A DNA stretch of 64,000 nt. Source: Pseudohongiella spirulinae. GTDB taxonomy: Bacteria; Pseudomonadota; Gammaproteobacteria; Pseudomonadales; Pseudohongiellaceae. Both the position numbers and the translations under genes were made by a program. Where the stretch lies: assembly GCF_001444425.1 (NCBI RefSeq), contig NZ_CP013189.1:1550001-1614000 (forward strand). The letters run 5' to 3'. Each line of letters begins with the position of its first letter. Position 1 is the first letter of the stretch. The notes under the pieces are model-generated. The model worked only from the letters and a program-made list of their open reading frames with translations, was not told the DNA's origin and did no database searches. Shown in pieces: positions 29,843 to 37,951 of this stretch.

Positions 29843-29871
29843 TTGACGTGGGAATAATTCCCACCTAACAT
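29843..29871 (+). promoter_or_regulatory. Promoter of the hydrolase-like gene
   Basis: TTGACG (29843-29848), a 17-base spacer and TAACAT (29866-29871) form a sigma-70-like promoter. Operator 2 fills the spacer, so a bound protein would exclude RNA polymerase. Transcription would start near 29878, about 21 bases before the ATG. Confidence 0.55.
29848..29864. promoter_or_regulatory. 17-bp palindromic operator 2
   Basis: GTGGGAATAATTCCCAC has the same 7-base arms as operator 1 with a different 3-base centre. It lies exactly between the -35 and -10 hexamers of the rightward promoter. Confidence 0.7.
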
Positions 29872-29898
29872 AAGTCTATTGTCATCAGGACATGGATT

Positions 29899-30834
29899 AT
29901 GTTGCTTAAAGTTCGACAGACAGGTTTGACTGAACGGCCGTCACTTGCGGGTGATACATGGCCGGGAGAGCCACTGCGGACGCTTACTTTGAGTGATGGG
30001 CGTGTCATCGCCTGGTCAGAGTTCGGTAATCGGCATGGATATCCGGTACTCTACTTCCCGAGTCAGGGGGGGAGTCGTCTGGAAGCGCTGTTATTGCATG
30101 AAGCAGCCCTGTCTGCCGGATTCAGACTGATCAGTATGGATCGACCCGGTGTCGGATGCTCCGGCTTCAGAAAAATTAACGGGCATTCAGAACTGAATAA
30201 CGACGTACAATTCCTGCTGGAATTTCTGGGCATTAGTGAGCTGGGCTTGATGGCCTGGGCTGGCGGCAGTCCCTACGCGCTTGCACTTGCATCTGAGTGC
30301 GATAAAGGCTCCCGTCGCGTTGGGTTTGTCAATCTGCTTTCTCCGTTCCCGGTCATGCCGCAATCTGAATCGCGCGTTTCAAGAGCTCTGTTGTTCCTGC
30401 TAAGAATTGTCATTCGCCTGCGCTATTTCGGGGCAGGAAGAAAGCCAGCCGGCTTTCTTGCACTGGTGCGCGAACAGATGTGTCTCTCTGACCAGAAGTT
30501 GTTCGACAGCCCGCGTATAAATCAAATATTAACGCGTGATGCGCAGGAGGCGGTCCGGCAGGGTGTTCGTGGCGTGGCCGCTGACTGCACTATGAGCTTC
30601 CGGAAATGGGATTTTGACCCGGCCACGATCAGTGCGCCTGTGCATTTGTGGCAGGGTGGTGCTGATAATTTATCCGTGCCGTACTCGGCGCTTCGACTTC
30701 AGTCAATACTGCCGGGAGCTGACCTGCACACTGTATCGCGTCAAGGGCACCTGTTTTTCACAGTAGCGGCTGACGACATTTTCCGGCAGTGCCGTCAAAT
30801 CCTTCGCGCAGAAACAGCTACGGCTGCTATCTAG
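29899..30834 (+). CDS. Alpha/beta-hydrolase-fold protein lacking the nucleophile
   Basis: This 311-residue protein has the fold of the hydrolase superfamily: an oxyanion-like FPSQGGSR, DRPGVGCSG, then the nucleophile-elbow region MAWAGGSPYALALA, an acid-position Asp256 (GGADNLSVP) and His284 (RQGHLF). In relatives the elbow reads GWSGGGP; here the Ser position is Ala121, so the triad is incomplete. It may be a non-catalytic binding protein or regulator, or use Ser124 instead. AGGA sits 8 bases before the ATG. It is divergent from DUF6502 and shares its operator region. Confidence 0.8.
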   Translation: MLLKVRQTGLTERPSLAGDTWPGEPLRTLTLSDGRVIAWSEFGNRHGYPVLYFPSQGGSRLEALLLHEAALSAGFRLISMDRPGVGCSGFRKINGHSELNNDVQFLLEFLGISELGLMAWAGGSPYALALASECDKGSRRVGFVNLLSPFPVMPQSESRVSRALLFLLRIVIRLRYFGAGRKPAGFLALVREQMCLSDQKLFDSPRINQILTRDAQEAVRQGVRGVAADCTMSFRKWDFDPATISAPVHLWQGGADNLSVPYSALRLQSILPGADLHTVSRQGHLFFTVAADDIFRQCRQILRAETATAAI

Positions 30835-31117
30835 AGTCCCGACCCATCAGTGCACTGATGCGGAAATGCGGTTTGATACTACTCAAAGCTTTCTGTTGCT
30901 GCTCAGCCAGCTCGCGGACAAAACGTGTGAGCATCAGTTCAGCTTCGTCCCGATATCGAAATGGGCCAACATCTCTGCCTTCCCGCGTTTTGAAATACCA
31001 GAGACCAGACTGATTGAAGAGTCGATCACTGCGCACATGGTCGGCGGAACCACGGTCGGTGGCGCGCATTGGCTGGCTTATGTCGGATCCGTGTTTGAAT
31101 TCATGGTTAAAAGACAT
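30827..31117 (-). CDS. DUF6316 family protein
   Basis: This 96-residue protein has the conserved core RLFNQSGLWYFKTREGRDVGPF followed by a helix (RDEAELMLTRFVREL), which I recognise as DUF6316. It is small, soluble and of unknown function. GGAGAG lies about 6 bases before the ATG, supporting the start. Its end overlaps the end of the convergent hydrolase-like gene by 8 bases. A possible role in the same accessory block is inference from position only. Confidence 0.7.
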   Translation of the reverse strand: MSFNHEFKHGSDISQPMRATDRGSADHVRSDRLFNQSGLWYFKTREGRDVGPFRYRDEAELMLTRFVRELAEQQQKALSSIKPHFRISALMGRDSR

Positions 31118-31416
31118 GGTGACTCTCCGGATAGGCTTTCAGTTCTTTTTAGTATCATGTTCAGTAGACCACGATTTGAGATAAAAATATCCCCCTTGTT
31201 CAGAAAAAATAATATTCAGCGTACTGATCGCCAAAAGGTGCTTGCATTGATTATTTATTGAATAAAGCTTGGTGATGTGGGACAATCGCGCTCTTCAAAA
31301 TACCCTGGTTTCCACTTAAGCTATTGAAAAGCTTGATGGAAATCGTATTAGCTGGCCCATAAATACCGTTGACACTGACCGGGCGTGATGGGCGCGCCGG
31401 TTTGCGAGGAAATTTC
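31118..31416. other. Intergenic region between DUF6316 and tig
   Basis: About 300 bases without a supportable gene. The left half is AT-rich and presumably holds the DUF6316 promoter. The right half carries a candidate heat-shock promoter for tig at 31332-31363. No tRNA or repeat is visible; open frames here are short or shadows. Confidence 0.6.
31332..31363 (+). promoter_or_regulatory. Candidate sigma-32 promoter for tig-clpP-clpX
   Basis: CTTGATG (31332-31338), a 16-base gap and GCCCATAAA (31355-31363) resemble the heat-shock pattern CTTGAAA / CCCCATNTA, with five of seven and six of eight informative matches. It would start transcription near 31371, about 46 bases before the tig ATG. Confidence 0.45.
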
Positions 31417-32808
31417 ATGCAAGTTTCGATTGAAACCACCACTGGATTAGAGCGCCGGATGACTGTGACAGTACCGGCAGCGGAAGTAGAAAACGCGGTA
31501 GCAGCCCGTCTGAATGAGGCCGCCAAAACTGTTCGGATCAACGGTTTCCGCAAGGGCAAAGTGCCCATGAAGGTCATCAAAAACCGCTTTGGTGCTGGCG
31601 TCCGTCAGGAAGTTGTCGGTGATGTGATGAGTCGCAGCTACTATGCCGCGCTCAATGAGCAGGGTGTCAAACCTGCCGGTCAGCCAAAGATTGAACCCAA
31701 GACCCTGGATGAAGGCAAGGATCTCGAGTTTGTGGCATTGTTCGAGGTTTACCCGGAGGTAGAGCTGGCCGATTTCGGGGCGATCAAGGCTGAAAAGCTG
31801 GTTGCCGAGGTGACCGATAAAGACGTCGACAATATGATCGAAAACCTGCGCAAACAACGCCAGGGCTGGAAGGAAGTAAAGCGCCAGGCGCGTAATGATG
31901 ACCAACTGAATATCGATTTTGTCGGTACGATTGACGGTGAAGAGTTCCAGGGTGGTTCTGCAAAAAACACCAATCTGGTTCTGGGTTCGGGTCGTATGAT
32001 CGAAGGTTTTGAGAAAGGTCTGTTGAAGGCCAAAGCCGGTGATGAAGTTGTACTGGATCTTGTTTTCCCGGAGGACTATCGCAGCGCCGACGTGGCCGGT
32101 AAGCCGGTTCAGTTCAAAGTGAACGTGAACAGTGTCTCGGCTCCGGAACTGCCTGAGTTGAATGACGAGTTTTTCGCAGCGTTTGGCGTCAATGAAGGCG
32201 GCGAGGCTGGTTTTCGCAGTGAAGTCAAAGCCAATATGGAGCGAGAACTGCGCAAGGCCAGTAAAAATCGGCTGAAGACCGGTTTGATGGACATTCTGCT
32301 GGAGCAGAATCCGGTTGACGTGCCGGTAGCTCTGGTTAATGCTGAAATCAATGTGCTGCGTCAACAGGCATTGCAGCAGTTTGGCGCAGGGGCAAAGAAT
32401 CTGGATCCGGGTCTGTTGCCTGATGAGCTCTTCCGGGAGCAGGCAGATAAGCGTGTAAAATTGGGCCTGATACTTGGAGAAGTGATCAAGCAGCAATCGA
32501 TGCGCGCAGATGCCGCCAAGGTGCGTGAAGCCATTGAAGACATAGCCATGACTTATGAGCAGCCAGAAGAAGTAATCAACTGGTATTATGGCAATAAGGA
32601 GCAGCTCGAAGCTGTTGAGTCAGCAGTCCTGGAAGATCAGGTGTTTGATCTGATCGTCGAGAAAGCTGATGTCAAAGAGAAAAAAGTCAGCTACGAAGAG
32701 CTGACTCGTCCTGCACAGGACGCAACGGCAGAAAAAGATCATAAAGAAAAGCCGAAAAAAACCGCTAAAAAGAAAGCGGCTGCCAAAAAAGATAACGATA
32801 GCCAATAA
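31417..32808 (+). CDS. tig: Trigger factor (ribosome-associated chaperone and prolyl isomerase)
   Basis: The ATG at 31417 is chosen because GAGGA lies 6 bases upstream and [15 protein letters not shown] matches the family start; the frame is open to 31369. The 463-residue protein has the ribosome-binding [17 protein letters not shown] at about 44-60, a central FKBP-type isomerase domain and a C-terminal chaperone cradle. It is about 30 residues longer than E. coli's (432) because of a very Lys-rich tail (about 425-463). It leads the tig-clpP-clpX cluster. Confidence 0.96.
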   Translation: MQVSIETTTGLERRMTVTVPAAEVENAVAARLNEAAKTVRINGFRKGKVPMKVIKNRFGAGVRQEVVGDVMSRSYYAALNEQGVKPAGQPKIEPKTLDEGKDLEFVALFEVYPEVELADFGAIKAEKLVAEVTDKDVDNMIENLRKQRQGWKEVKRQARNDDQLNIDFVGTIDGEEFQGGSAKNTNLVLGSGRMIEGFEKGLLKAKAGDEVVLDLVFPEDYRSADVAGKPVQFKVNVNSVSAPELPELNDEFFAAFGVNEGGEAGFRSEVKANMERELRKASKNRLKTGLMDILLEQNPVDVPVALVNAEINVLRQQALQQFGAGAKNLDPGLLPDELFREQADKRVKLGLILGEVIKQQSMRADAAKVREAIEDIAMTYEQPEEVINWYYGNKEQLEAVESAVLEDQVFDLIVEKADVKEKKVSYEELTRPAQDATAEKDHKEKPKKTAKKKAAAKKDNDSQ

Positions 32809-32819
32809 AGGTCTGGTTA

Positions 32820-33458
32820 ATGCCGAATAATGCAGCAGTTTCAGGCGATAGCATGCTGGCCATGATAGAAGCCAATCTGGTTCCCATGGTGGTTGAACAA
32901 AGTGCCCGTGGCGAGCGTGCGTATGACATATACTCACGCCTGCTGAAAGAGAGAGTGATCTTTCTGGTGGGTCCGGTTGAAGATCACATGGCCAACTTGG
33001 TGGTCGCCCAGCTGCTGTTTCTTGAGTCGGAAAATCCGGACAAGGATATACATCTCTATATCAACTCTCCGGGAGGCGCGGTAACAGCTGGATTGTCCAT
33101 TTATGACACCATGCAGTTCATCATGCCTGATGTAAGCACCATGTGTATCGGACAGGCGGCCAGTATGGGAGCCTTTCTTTTGACGGGCGGGGCGCCTGGT
33201 AAGCGGTTCGCGCTGCCCAACTCGCGCATGATGATTCATCAGCCCAGCGGTGGTGCGCAGGGGCAGGCCTCAGATATCGAGATTCAGGCCAATGAAATTC
33301 TGAAGATGCGTCAACAGCTTAACAAGATCATGGCGCATCACACAGGTCGGCCGCTGGAAGAAATTGCGCGCGACACTGAACGTGATAATTTCATGAATGC
33401 GGAAGAAGCGGTGGCCTACGGTCTGATTGACAAAGTGATATCGCGCAGGGCAGTCTAG
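32820..33458 (+). CDS. clpP: ATP-dependent Clp protease proteolytic subunit
   Basis: This 212-residue serine peptidase forms the tetradecameric chamber fed by ClpX. The catalytic Ser is in [13 protein letters not shown], the His in [12 protein letters not shown] and the Asp further on in [10 protein letters not shown]. Length is typical (207 in E. coli). It begins 11 bases after tig, so the two are probably co-transcribed. Confidence 0.98.
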   Translation: MPNNAAVSGDSMLAMIEANLVPMVVEQSARGERAYDIYSRLLKERVIFLVGPVEDHMANLVVAQLLFLESENPDKDIHLYINSPGGAVTAGLSIYDTMQFIMPDVSTMCIGQAASMGAFLLTGGAPGKRFALPNSRMMIHQPSGGAQGQASDIEIQANEILKMRQQLNKIMAHHTGRPLEEIARDTERDNFMNAEEAVAYGLIDKVISRRAV

Positions 33459-33488
33459 AGCTCTGGCAGTTGATTTAAGGGTTTTTGC

Positions 33489-34778
33489 ATGGCAGATGAT
33501 CGCTACAGTAAGGGTGACGACAATGGCAAGCTGCTGTATTGCTCGTTTTGCGGCAAGAGTCAGCATGAGGTTCGCAAGCTGATCGCTGGCCCTTCAGTTT
33601 TTGTGTGCGACGAATGTGTGGATCTGTGTAACGATATTATTCGTGAGGAGATCCAGGAAAAAGAGGCGGAAGCCGGCCGCAAAAAGCTGCCCGCACCTGA
33701 AGAAATCAAAAGCACACTGGATGATTATGTCATCGGGCAGGAGCGTGCTAAAAAGGTCCTTTCCGTTGCCGTATACAACCACTACAAACGTCTGGGTTAC
33801 GAAAGCCGTGGCAACGATGTAGAACTTGGCAAAAGCAACATTCTGATGATTGGGCCGACCGGTACAGGTAAGACCCTGTTAGCTGAAACACTTGCCCGTC
33901 TGCTGGATGTGCCATTCACGATCGCCGATGCGACCACACTGACCGAAGCAGGGTACGTGGGTGAGGATGTCGAGAACATTATTCAGAAGCTTCTGCAAAA
34001 ATGTGACTATGACGTTGAAAAGGCTCAAATAGGCATTGTTTATATCGACGAGATCGACAAGATTTCCCGTAAGTCTGATAACCCCTCGATTACGCGCGAC
34101 GTGTCGGGAGAGGGTGTGCAGCAGGCCCTGCTGAAGTTGATCGAAGGAACCGTTGCGTCGGTGCCGCCGCAGGGTGGGCGAAAGCACCCACAGCAGGAAT
34201 TCCTGCAGGTAGATACCTCTAATATCCTGTTTATCTGTGGTGGGGCGTTTGCCGGTCTGGACAAGATTATCCGAGACCGTTCCGAAAAAAGTGGCATTGG
34301 CTTTAATGCCGAAGTGCGCAGCAAGGACGAAAACAAACTGGCGGGCGAAGCTTTCCGGAATGTCGAGCCTGAAGACCTCGTCAAGTTTGGATTGATTCCC
34401 GAATTTGTTGGTCGCTTGCCCATGATCGCGACGCTTGAAGAGCTCGACCTTGACGCTCTTGTCCGAATCCTTAAAGAACCCCGGAATTCACTGGTCAAAC
34501 AGTACTCCAAACTGTTCGAAATGGAAGATGTTGAAATTCAGTTCAGGGACGATGCACTGGAAGCCGTGGCAAAGAAGGCCAAGCAGAGAAAAACCGGGGC
34601 CCGAGGGCTTCGCTCTATAATGGAAAACGTCCTGCTCGACACCATGTACAAGATTCCATCCATGAGCAACGTTGCCAAGGTCGTCATTGATGCAGCAGTG
34701 ATCAGGGGCGAGTCTGAGCCACTGTTGATGTATGAAACCGAGCCAGAGCAGGCTGCTGGCAGTAAAACGGCGGACTGA
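33489..34778 (+). CDS. clpX: ATP-dependent Clp protease ATP-binding subunit ClpX
   Basis: This 429-residue AAA+ unfoldase delivers tagged substrates to ClpP. The N-terminal zinc-binding domain has [11 protein letters not shown] and CDECVDLC. Walker A is [25 protein letters not shown] is Walker B. The pore-region RKH loop ([10 protein letters not shown]) and sensor 2 ([10 protein letters not shown]) are present. It follows clpP by 30 bases. A terminator-like hairpin overlaps its stop, which separates it from lon. Confidence 0.98.
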   Translation: MADDRYSKGDDNGKLLYCSFCGKSQHEVRKLIAGPSVFVCDECVDLCNDIIREEIQEKEAEAGRKKLPAPEEIKSTLDDYVIGQERAKKVLSVAVYNHYKRLGYESRGNDVELGKSNILMIGPTGTGKTLLAETLARLLDVPFTIADATTLTEAGYVGEDVENIIQKLLQKCDYDVEKAQIGIVYIDEIDKISRKSDNPSITRDVSGEGVQQALLKLIEGTVASVPPQGGRKHPQQEFLQVDTSNILFICGGAFAGLDKIIRDRSEKSGIGFNAEVRSKDENKLAGEAFRNVEPEDLVKFGLIPEFVGRLPMIATLEELDLDALVRILKEPRNSLVKQYSKLFEMEDVEIQFRDDALEAVAKKAKQRKTGARGLRSIMENVLLDTMYKIPSMSNVAKVVIDAAVIRGESEPLLMYETEPEQAAGSKTAD

Positions 34779-34797
34779 TCCGGTGCGCCGTTGTTTT
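34766..34797 (+). terminator. Candidate terminator at the clpX end
   Basis: AACGGCG (34766-34772) pairs with CGCCGTT (34786-34792) around a 13-base loop containing the clpX stop; GTTTT and further T runs follow. It would end tig-clpP-clpX transcripts before the separate lon promoter. Confidence 0.5.
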
Positions 34798-34831
34798 AAT
34801 CCCATTTTGTTTTTCTCAGCCCTGATATACT

Positions 34832-34860
34832 CTTGAAATAGTTACTTGCAGGCCTCACAT
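34832..34860 (+). promoter_or_regulatory. Candidate sigma-32 promoter of lon
   Basis: CTTGAAA (34832-34838) matches the heat-shock -35 consensus exactly. After 14 bases, the optimal spacing, CCTCACAT (34853-34860) matches the CCCCATNT -10 at five of seven informative positions. Transcription would begin near 34867, about 34 bases before the lon ATG. lon is a classical heat-shock gene. Confidence 0.65.
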
Positions 34861-34900
34861 TAGAGTCCTGACAGTCAAATTTCTATCGACGAGAGAATTT

Positions 34901-37327
34901 ATGGGCGACGTATCAGATAACCCTGCAACACTGAATTCCAGTCTGCCACTGTTGCCGTTGCGCGACGTGGTTGTTTATCCGCAAATTGTTCAGCCTTTGT
35001 TTGTTGGCCGGCCCCGATCTATTCGGGCGCTGGAGATGGCAATGCACAGCCACAAGCAGGTTTTGCTGGTTGCCCAGAAAAATGCATCAGATGACGACCC
35101 CGGTATCAGGGATATATTTTCTGTTGGTACGATTGCCACCATCCTGCAGCTCATTCGCCTGCCAGATGGCACGGTTAAAGTATTGGTCGAAGGTGTTACC
35201 CGCGCTCGCATCAAGTCTGTCGAGCTGGAAGACGACTACTTTCAGAGTGAGGTGACCCCCCTCCACTCGGAAGCGCTCCCTGACAAGCAGGGCCAACTTC
35301 TGCTGCGTTCTTTGATGTCTCAATTCGAGCAGTATGTGCAACTCAGTCGCAAAATACCTCCAGAGGTTATGAGTTCCATTTCCGGCATCGAAGATCCGGG
35401 TCGTATGGTTGATACCATCGCCTCTCATATGTCTCTGCAGTTACAGGAAAAACAGAATTTGCTGGAGCTGGTCAGCCTGCAGTCCCGTATCGAGCATCTG
35501 ATGGGCCTTATCGAGGCAGAGATTGATCTGTTTCAGGTTGAGAAGCGCATTCGCGGTCGCGTCAAAAAGCAAATGGAGAAAAGTCAGCGCGAGTACTACC
35601 TGAATGAGCAAATGAAGGCTATCCAGAAAGAAATGGGGGAGCTTGAAGATGGCCCCAATGAAGCTGAAGAACTCAAGAACCGCATTGAAAAGTCGGGTAT
35701 GCCCAAAGACGCCAAGGACAAAGCCCTGGCTGAGTGGAATAAACTCAAGATGATGTCACCGATGTCGTCAGAGGCGTCGGTGGTGCGCACCTACCTGGAC
35801 TGGATGGTAAATGTACCGTGGAAAAAGCGGAGCAAAATCAGTCTCGAGCTGGACAAAGCCGAGAAAATTCTGGATGCCGATCACTATGGGCTTGAAGAGG
35901 TAAAAGAGCGAATTCTGGAGTACCTGGCAGTACAGAAACGTGTGCGCAAACTCAAGGGACCGATTTTGTGTCTTGTTGGTCCGCCCGGCGTTGGCAAGAC
36001 TTCACTTGGTGAGTCCATTGCGCGCGCAACCAACCGTAAATTTGTTCGAATGGCACTGGGTGGTGTCAGGGATGAGGCTGAGATAAGGGGGCATCGTCGC
36101 ACTTATATCGGCTCACTGCCAGGCAAACTGTTACAAAAGCTGTCCAAGGTGGGCGTGAAAAATCCGCTCTTCCTGTTGGATGAAATCGATAAAATGGGCA
36201 TGGATCACCGCGGGGACCCGGCGTCTGCCTTGCTCGAAGTGCTGGATCCTGAGCAGAACAAAGCTTTTAATGACCATTATCTGGAAGTGGACTTTGATCT
36301 GTCTGAGGTCATGTTTGTCTGTACCTCTAATACCATGAATATCCCCGGGCCGCTGCTGGATCGTATGGAAATTATCCGGTTACCCGGTTACACCGAGGCA
36401 GAAAAAACCAGTATTGCTTCCCGCTACCTGTTACCCAAGCAACTCGAAGCCAATGGGCTGGCCAAAGATGAGCTAGAGGTTCCACAGGAAACGATTCGAG
36501 ATTTGATTCGTTATTACACCCGGGAAGCTGGTGTGAGGGGGCTTGAGCGAGAAATAGCCAAACTCTGTCGAAAGGTGGTCAAGAAGGCTGCTCTCGAAGG
36601 CAGTTCGCGAGGCAGGCCAAAGACGCTGGTACTGACCCCGGATATGCTGGAAGAGTATTCAGGTGTCCGCAAATTTGACTATGGGCGCGCTGAGGAGCAG
36701 AACCGCGTCGGACAGGTAAACGGTCTGGCATGGACACAGGTCGGGGGTGAGTTACTTACCATCGAGGCTGTGGCGGTCGAAGGCAAGGGCAAGACTGTCA
36801 AAACCGGCTCGCTTGGCGATGTGATGCAGGAGTCCATACAGGCGGCTTTGACGGTGGTGAGAAGCCGTTCAGCAATACTGGGCTTAAAGCCGAACTTCCA
36901 CGAATCCGTTGATCTTCATATCCATGTGCCGGAGGGTGCGACCCCTAAAGATGGCCCCAGTGCGGGTATTGGAATGTGCACGGCGCTGGTATCGGTGCTG
37001 ACGGGAATACCGGTGCGTGCTGATGTGGCGATGACAGGTGAGATCACCTTGCGTGGCCAGGTGCTGCGCATCGGTGGGCTGAAGGAAAAGTTGCTGGCAG
37101 CTCATCGGGGCAATATCAAAACTGTCATCATCCCGGCGGATAATGAGCGTGACCTGAAAGAAATACCGGATAATATCAAAGCTGATTTGTCGATCCATCC
37201 GGTACAGAGTATTGACCAGGTGCTCGAGTTGGCGCTGGAAAGAATGCCATCACCGTTACCACCGCCCGAGGGCTTGATTGATGAGCATGCGGCTGCAAAA
37301 GACAAAAATGTTGTCAGTACGCATTGA
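34901..37327 (+). CDS. lon: ATP-dependent protease La
   Basis: This 808-residue cytosolic protease has an N-terminal substrate-binding domain (about 1-210) opening with [13 protein letters not shown] and a coiled-coil linker. The AAA+ module has Walker [16 protein letters not shown] and Walker [12 protein letters not shown]. The C-terminal protease domain has the catalytic Ser in [14 protein letters not shown], with the Lys about 43 residues later. Length is close to the 784 of E. coli, with a short C-terminal extension. It degrades misfolded and regulatory proteins. GAGAG precedes the ATG. Confidence 0.98.
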   Translation: MGDVSDNPATLNSSLPLLPLRDVVVYPQIVQPLFVGRPRSIRALEMAMHSHKQVLLVAQKNASDDDPGIRDIFSVGTIATILQLIRLPDGTVKVLVEGVTRARIKSVELEDDYFQSEVTPLHSEALPDKQGQLLLRSLMSQFEQYVQLSRKIPPEVMSSISGIEDPGRMVDTIASHMSLQLQEKQNLLELVSLQSRIEHLMGLIEAEIDLFQVEKRIRGRVKKQMEKSQREYYLNEQMKAIQKEMGELEDGPNEAEELKNRIEKSGMPKDAKDKALAEWNKLKMMSPMSSEASVVRTYLDWMVNVPWKKRSKISLELDKAEKILDADHYGLEEVKERILEYLAVQKRVRKLKGPILCLVGPPGVGKTSLGESIARATNRKFVRMALGGVRDEAEIRGHRRTYIGSLPGKLLQKLSKVGVKNPLFLLDEIDKMGMDHRGDPASALLEVLDPEQNKAFNDHYLEVDFDLSEVMFVCTSNTMNIPGPLLDRMEIIRLPGYTEAEKTSIASRYLLPKQLEANGLAKDELEVPQETIRDLIRYYTREAGVRGLEREIAKLCRKVVKKAALEGSSRGRPKTLVLTPDMLEEYSGVRKFDYGRAEEQNRVGQVNGLAWTQVGGELLTIEAVAVEGKGKTVKTGSLGDVMQESIQAALTVVRSRSAILGLKPNFHESVDLHIHVPEGATPKDGPSAGIGMCTALVSVLTGIPVRADVAMTGEITLRGQVLRIGGLKEKLLAAHRGNIKTVIIPADNERDLKEIPDNIKADLSIHPVQSIDQVLELALERMPSPLPPPEGLIDEHAAAKDKNVVSTH

Positions 37328-37342
37328 GTATAGTGTTTTATG

Positions 37343-37372
37343 TTGACATTCATTTCTGGCAATTGGTATAAA
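37343..37372 (+). promoter_or_regulatory. Strong sigma-70 promoter of hupB
   Basis: TTGACA (37343-37348) is a perfect -35; after 18 bases TATAAA (37367-37372) is a near-perfect -10. Transcription would start near 37379, leaving a leader of about 160 bases. Confidence 0.8.
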
Positions 37373-37378
37373 GTCACG

Positions 37379-37541
37379 GTTGTTGCGGCCTCTGAGCCGC
37401 ACGTCGCCTGAGATGAAGGCATATCTGCCGACCGGGTGGCCGGGTAGATTGCGGTGTAACTTGTTATCGCCCGATGGGAAGTTAATCGGGTGCCGGACTC
37501 AATCCTAATCTTCATAAACAGCTACAAAAAAAGGGGATATC
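37379..37541 (+). other. Long structured 5' leader of hupB
   Basis: About 163 bases lie between the predicted start of transcription and the GTG of hupB. It contains inverted repeats GCGGC/GCCGC (37385-37400) and CCCGAT/ATCGGG (37470-37490), and a G-rich patch. The ribosome site AAGGGG lies at its end. No open frame or known riboswitch is evident; it may be a regulatory leader or a small RNA. Confidence 0.45.
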
Positions 37542-37817
37542 GTGAATAAATCAGAATTGATCGAAGCCGTTGCAGCCAGCGCCGACTTGCCAAAAGCAGC
37601 TGCAGCTCGTGCCATTGATGCCATGATCGACAGCGTGACAGAAGCGTTGCAGAAAAGCGAGCCTGTGGTCTTGGTCGGGTTTGGTACGTTTGCCACCAAG
37701 GATCGCGCTGCCCGGACTGGTCGCAATCCACAAACCGGTGCGACCATTGAGATCAAAGCGGCCAAGGTGCCGAGCTTTAAACCAGGCAAAGCGCTGAAAG
37801 ACGCTGTTAATGCCTGA
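37542..37817 (+). CDS. hupB: DNA-binding protein HU-beta
   Basis: This 91-residue nucleoid protein starts with [26 protein letters not shown], has the GFGTF turn ([24 protein letters not shown]) and the family arm region, and ends in a Lys-rich helix. It uses a GTG start with GGGG just upstream. The lon-hupB-ppiD order is standard. A strong promoter and a terminator bracket it, so it is a single-gene transcript. Confidence 0.97.
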   Translation: MNKSELIEAVAASADLPKAAAARAIDAMIDSVTEALQKSEPVVLVGFGTFATKDRAARTGRNPQTGATIEIKAAKVPSFKPGKALKDAVNA

Positions 37818-37833
37818 GTCTGATCTGACCTGA

Positions 37834-37852
37834 TTACGCCAGCCTGGCGTAA
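37834..37852 (+). other. Hairpin 1 downstream of hupB
   Basis: TTACGCCA-GCC-TGGCGTAA is a perfect 8-bp stem with a 3-base loop, followed by AATTT. It may act as a first terminator or a 3'-end stabiliser. Confidence 0.55.
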
Positions 37853-37865
37853 AATTTGTGGGTCG

Positions 37866-37892
37866 GGCACCGTGCCTTGCTGCAACGGTGCC
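37866..37892 (+). other. Hairpin 2 downstream of hupB
   Basis: GGCACCGT (37866-37873) pairs with ACGGTGCC (37885-37892) over an 11-base loop. There is no U-tract, so it is not a classical terminator. Confidence 0.5.
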
Positions 37893-37896
37893 GCAG

Positions 37897-37925
37897 AGGG
37901 CGCATCTTTGATGCGCCCTTTTAGT
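37897..37925 (+). terminator. Rho-independent terminator of hupB
   Basis: GGGCGCATC-TTT-GATGCGCCC forms a 9-bp GC-rich stem with a 3-base loop, directly followed by TTTTAGTTT. It separates hupB from ppiD. Confidence 0.85.
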
Positions 37926-37951
37926 TTAACTGTTTAAATTCAGGATCTTGT

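Noticed and set aside
31447-32496. Minus-strand open frame of 349 codons opposite tig
   Set aside because: It is entirely antisense to a strongly conserved gene and its translation shows no domain.
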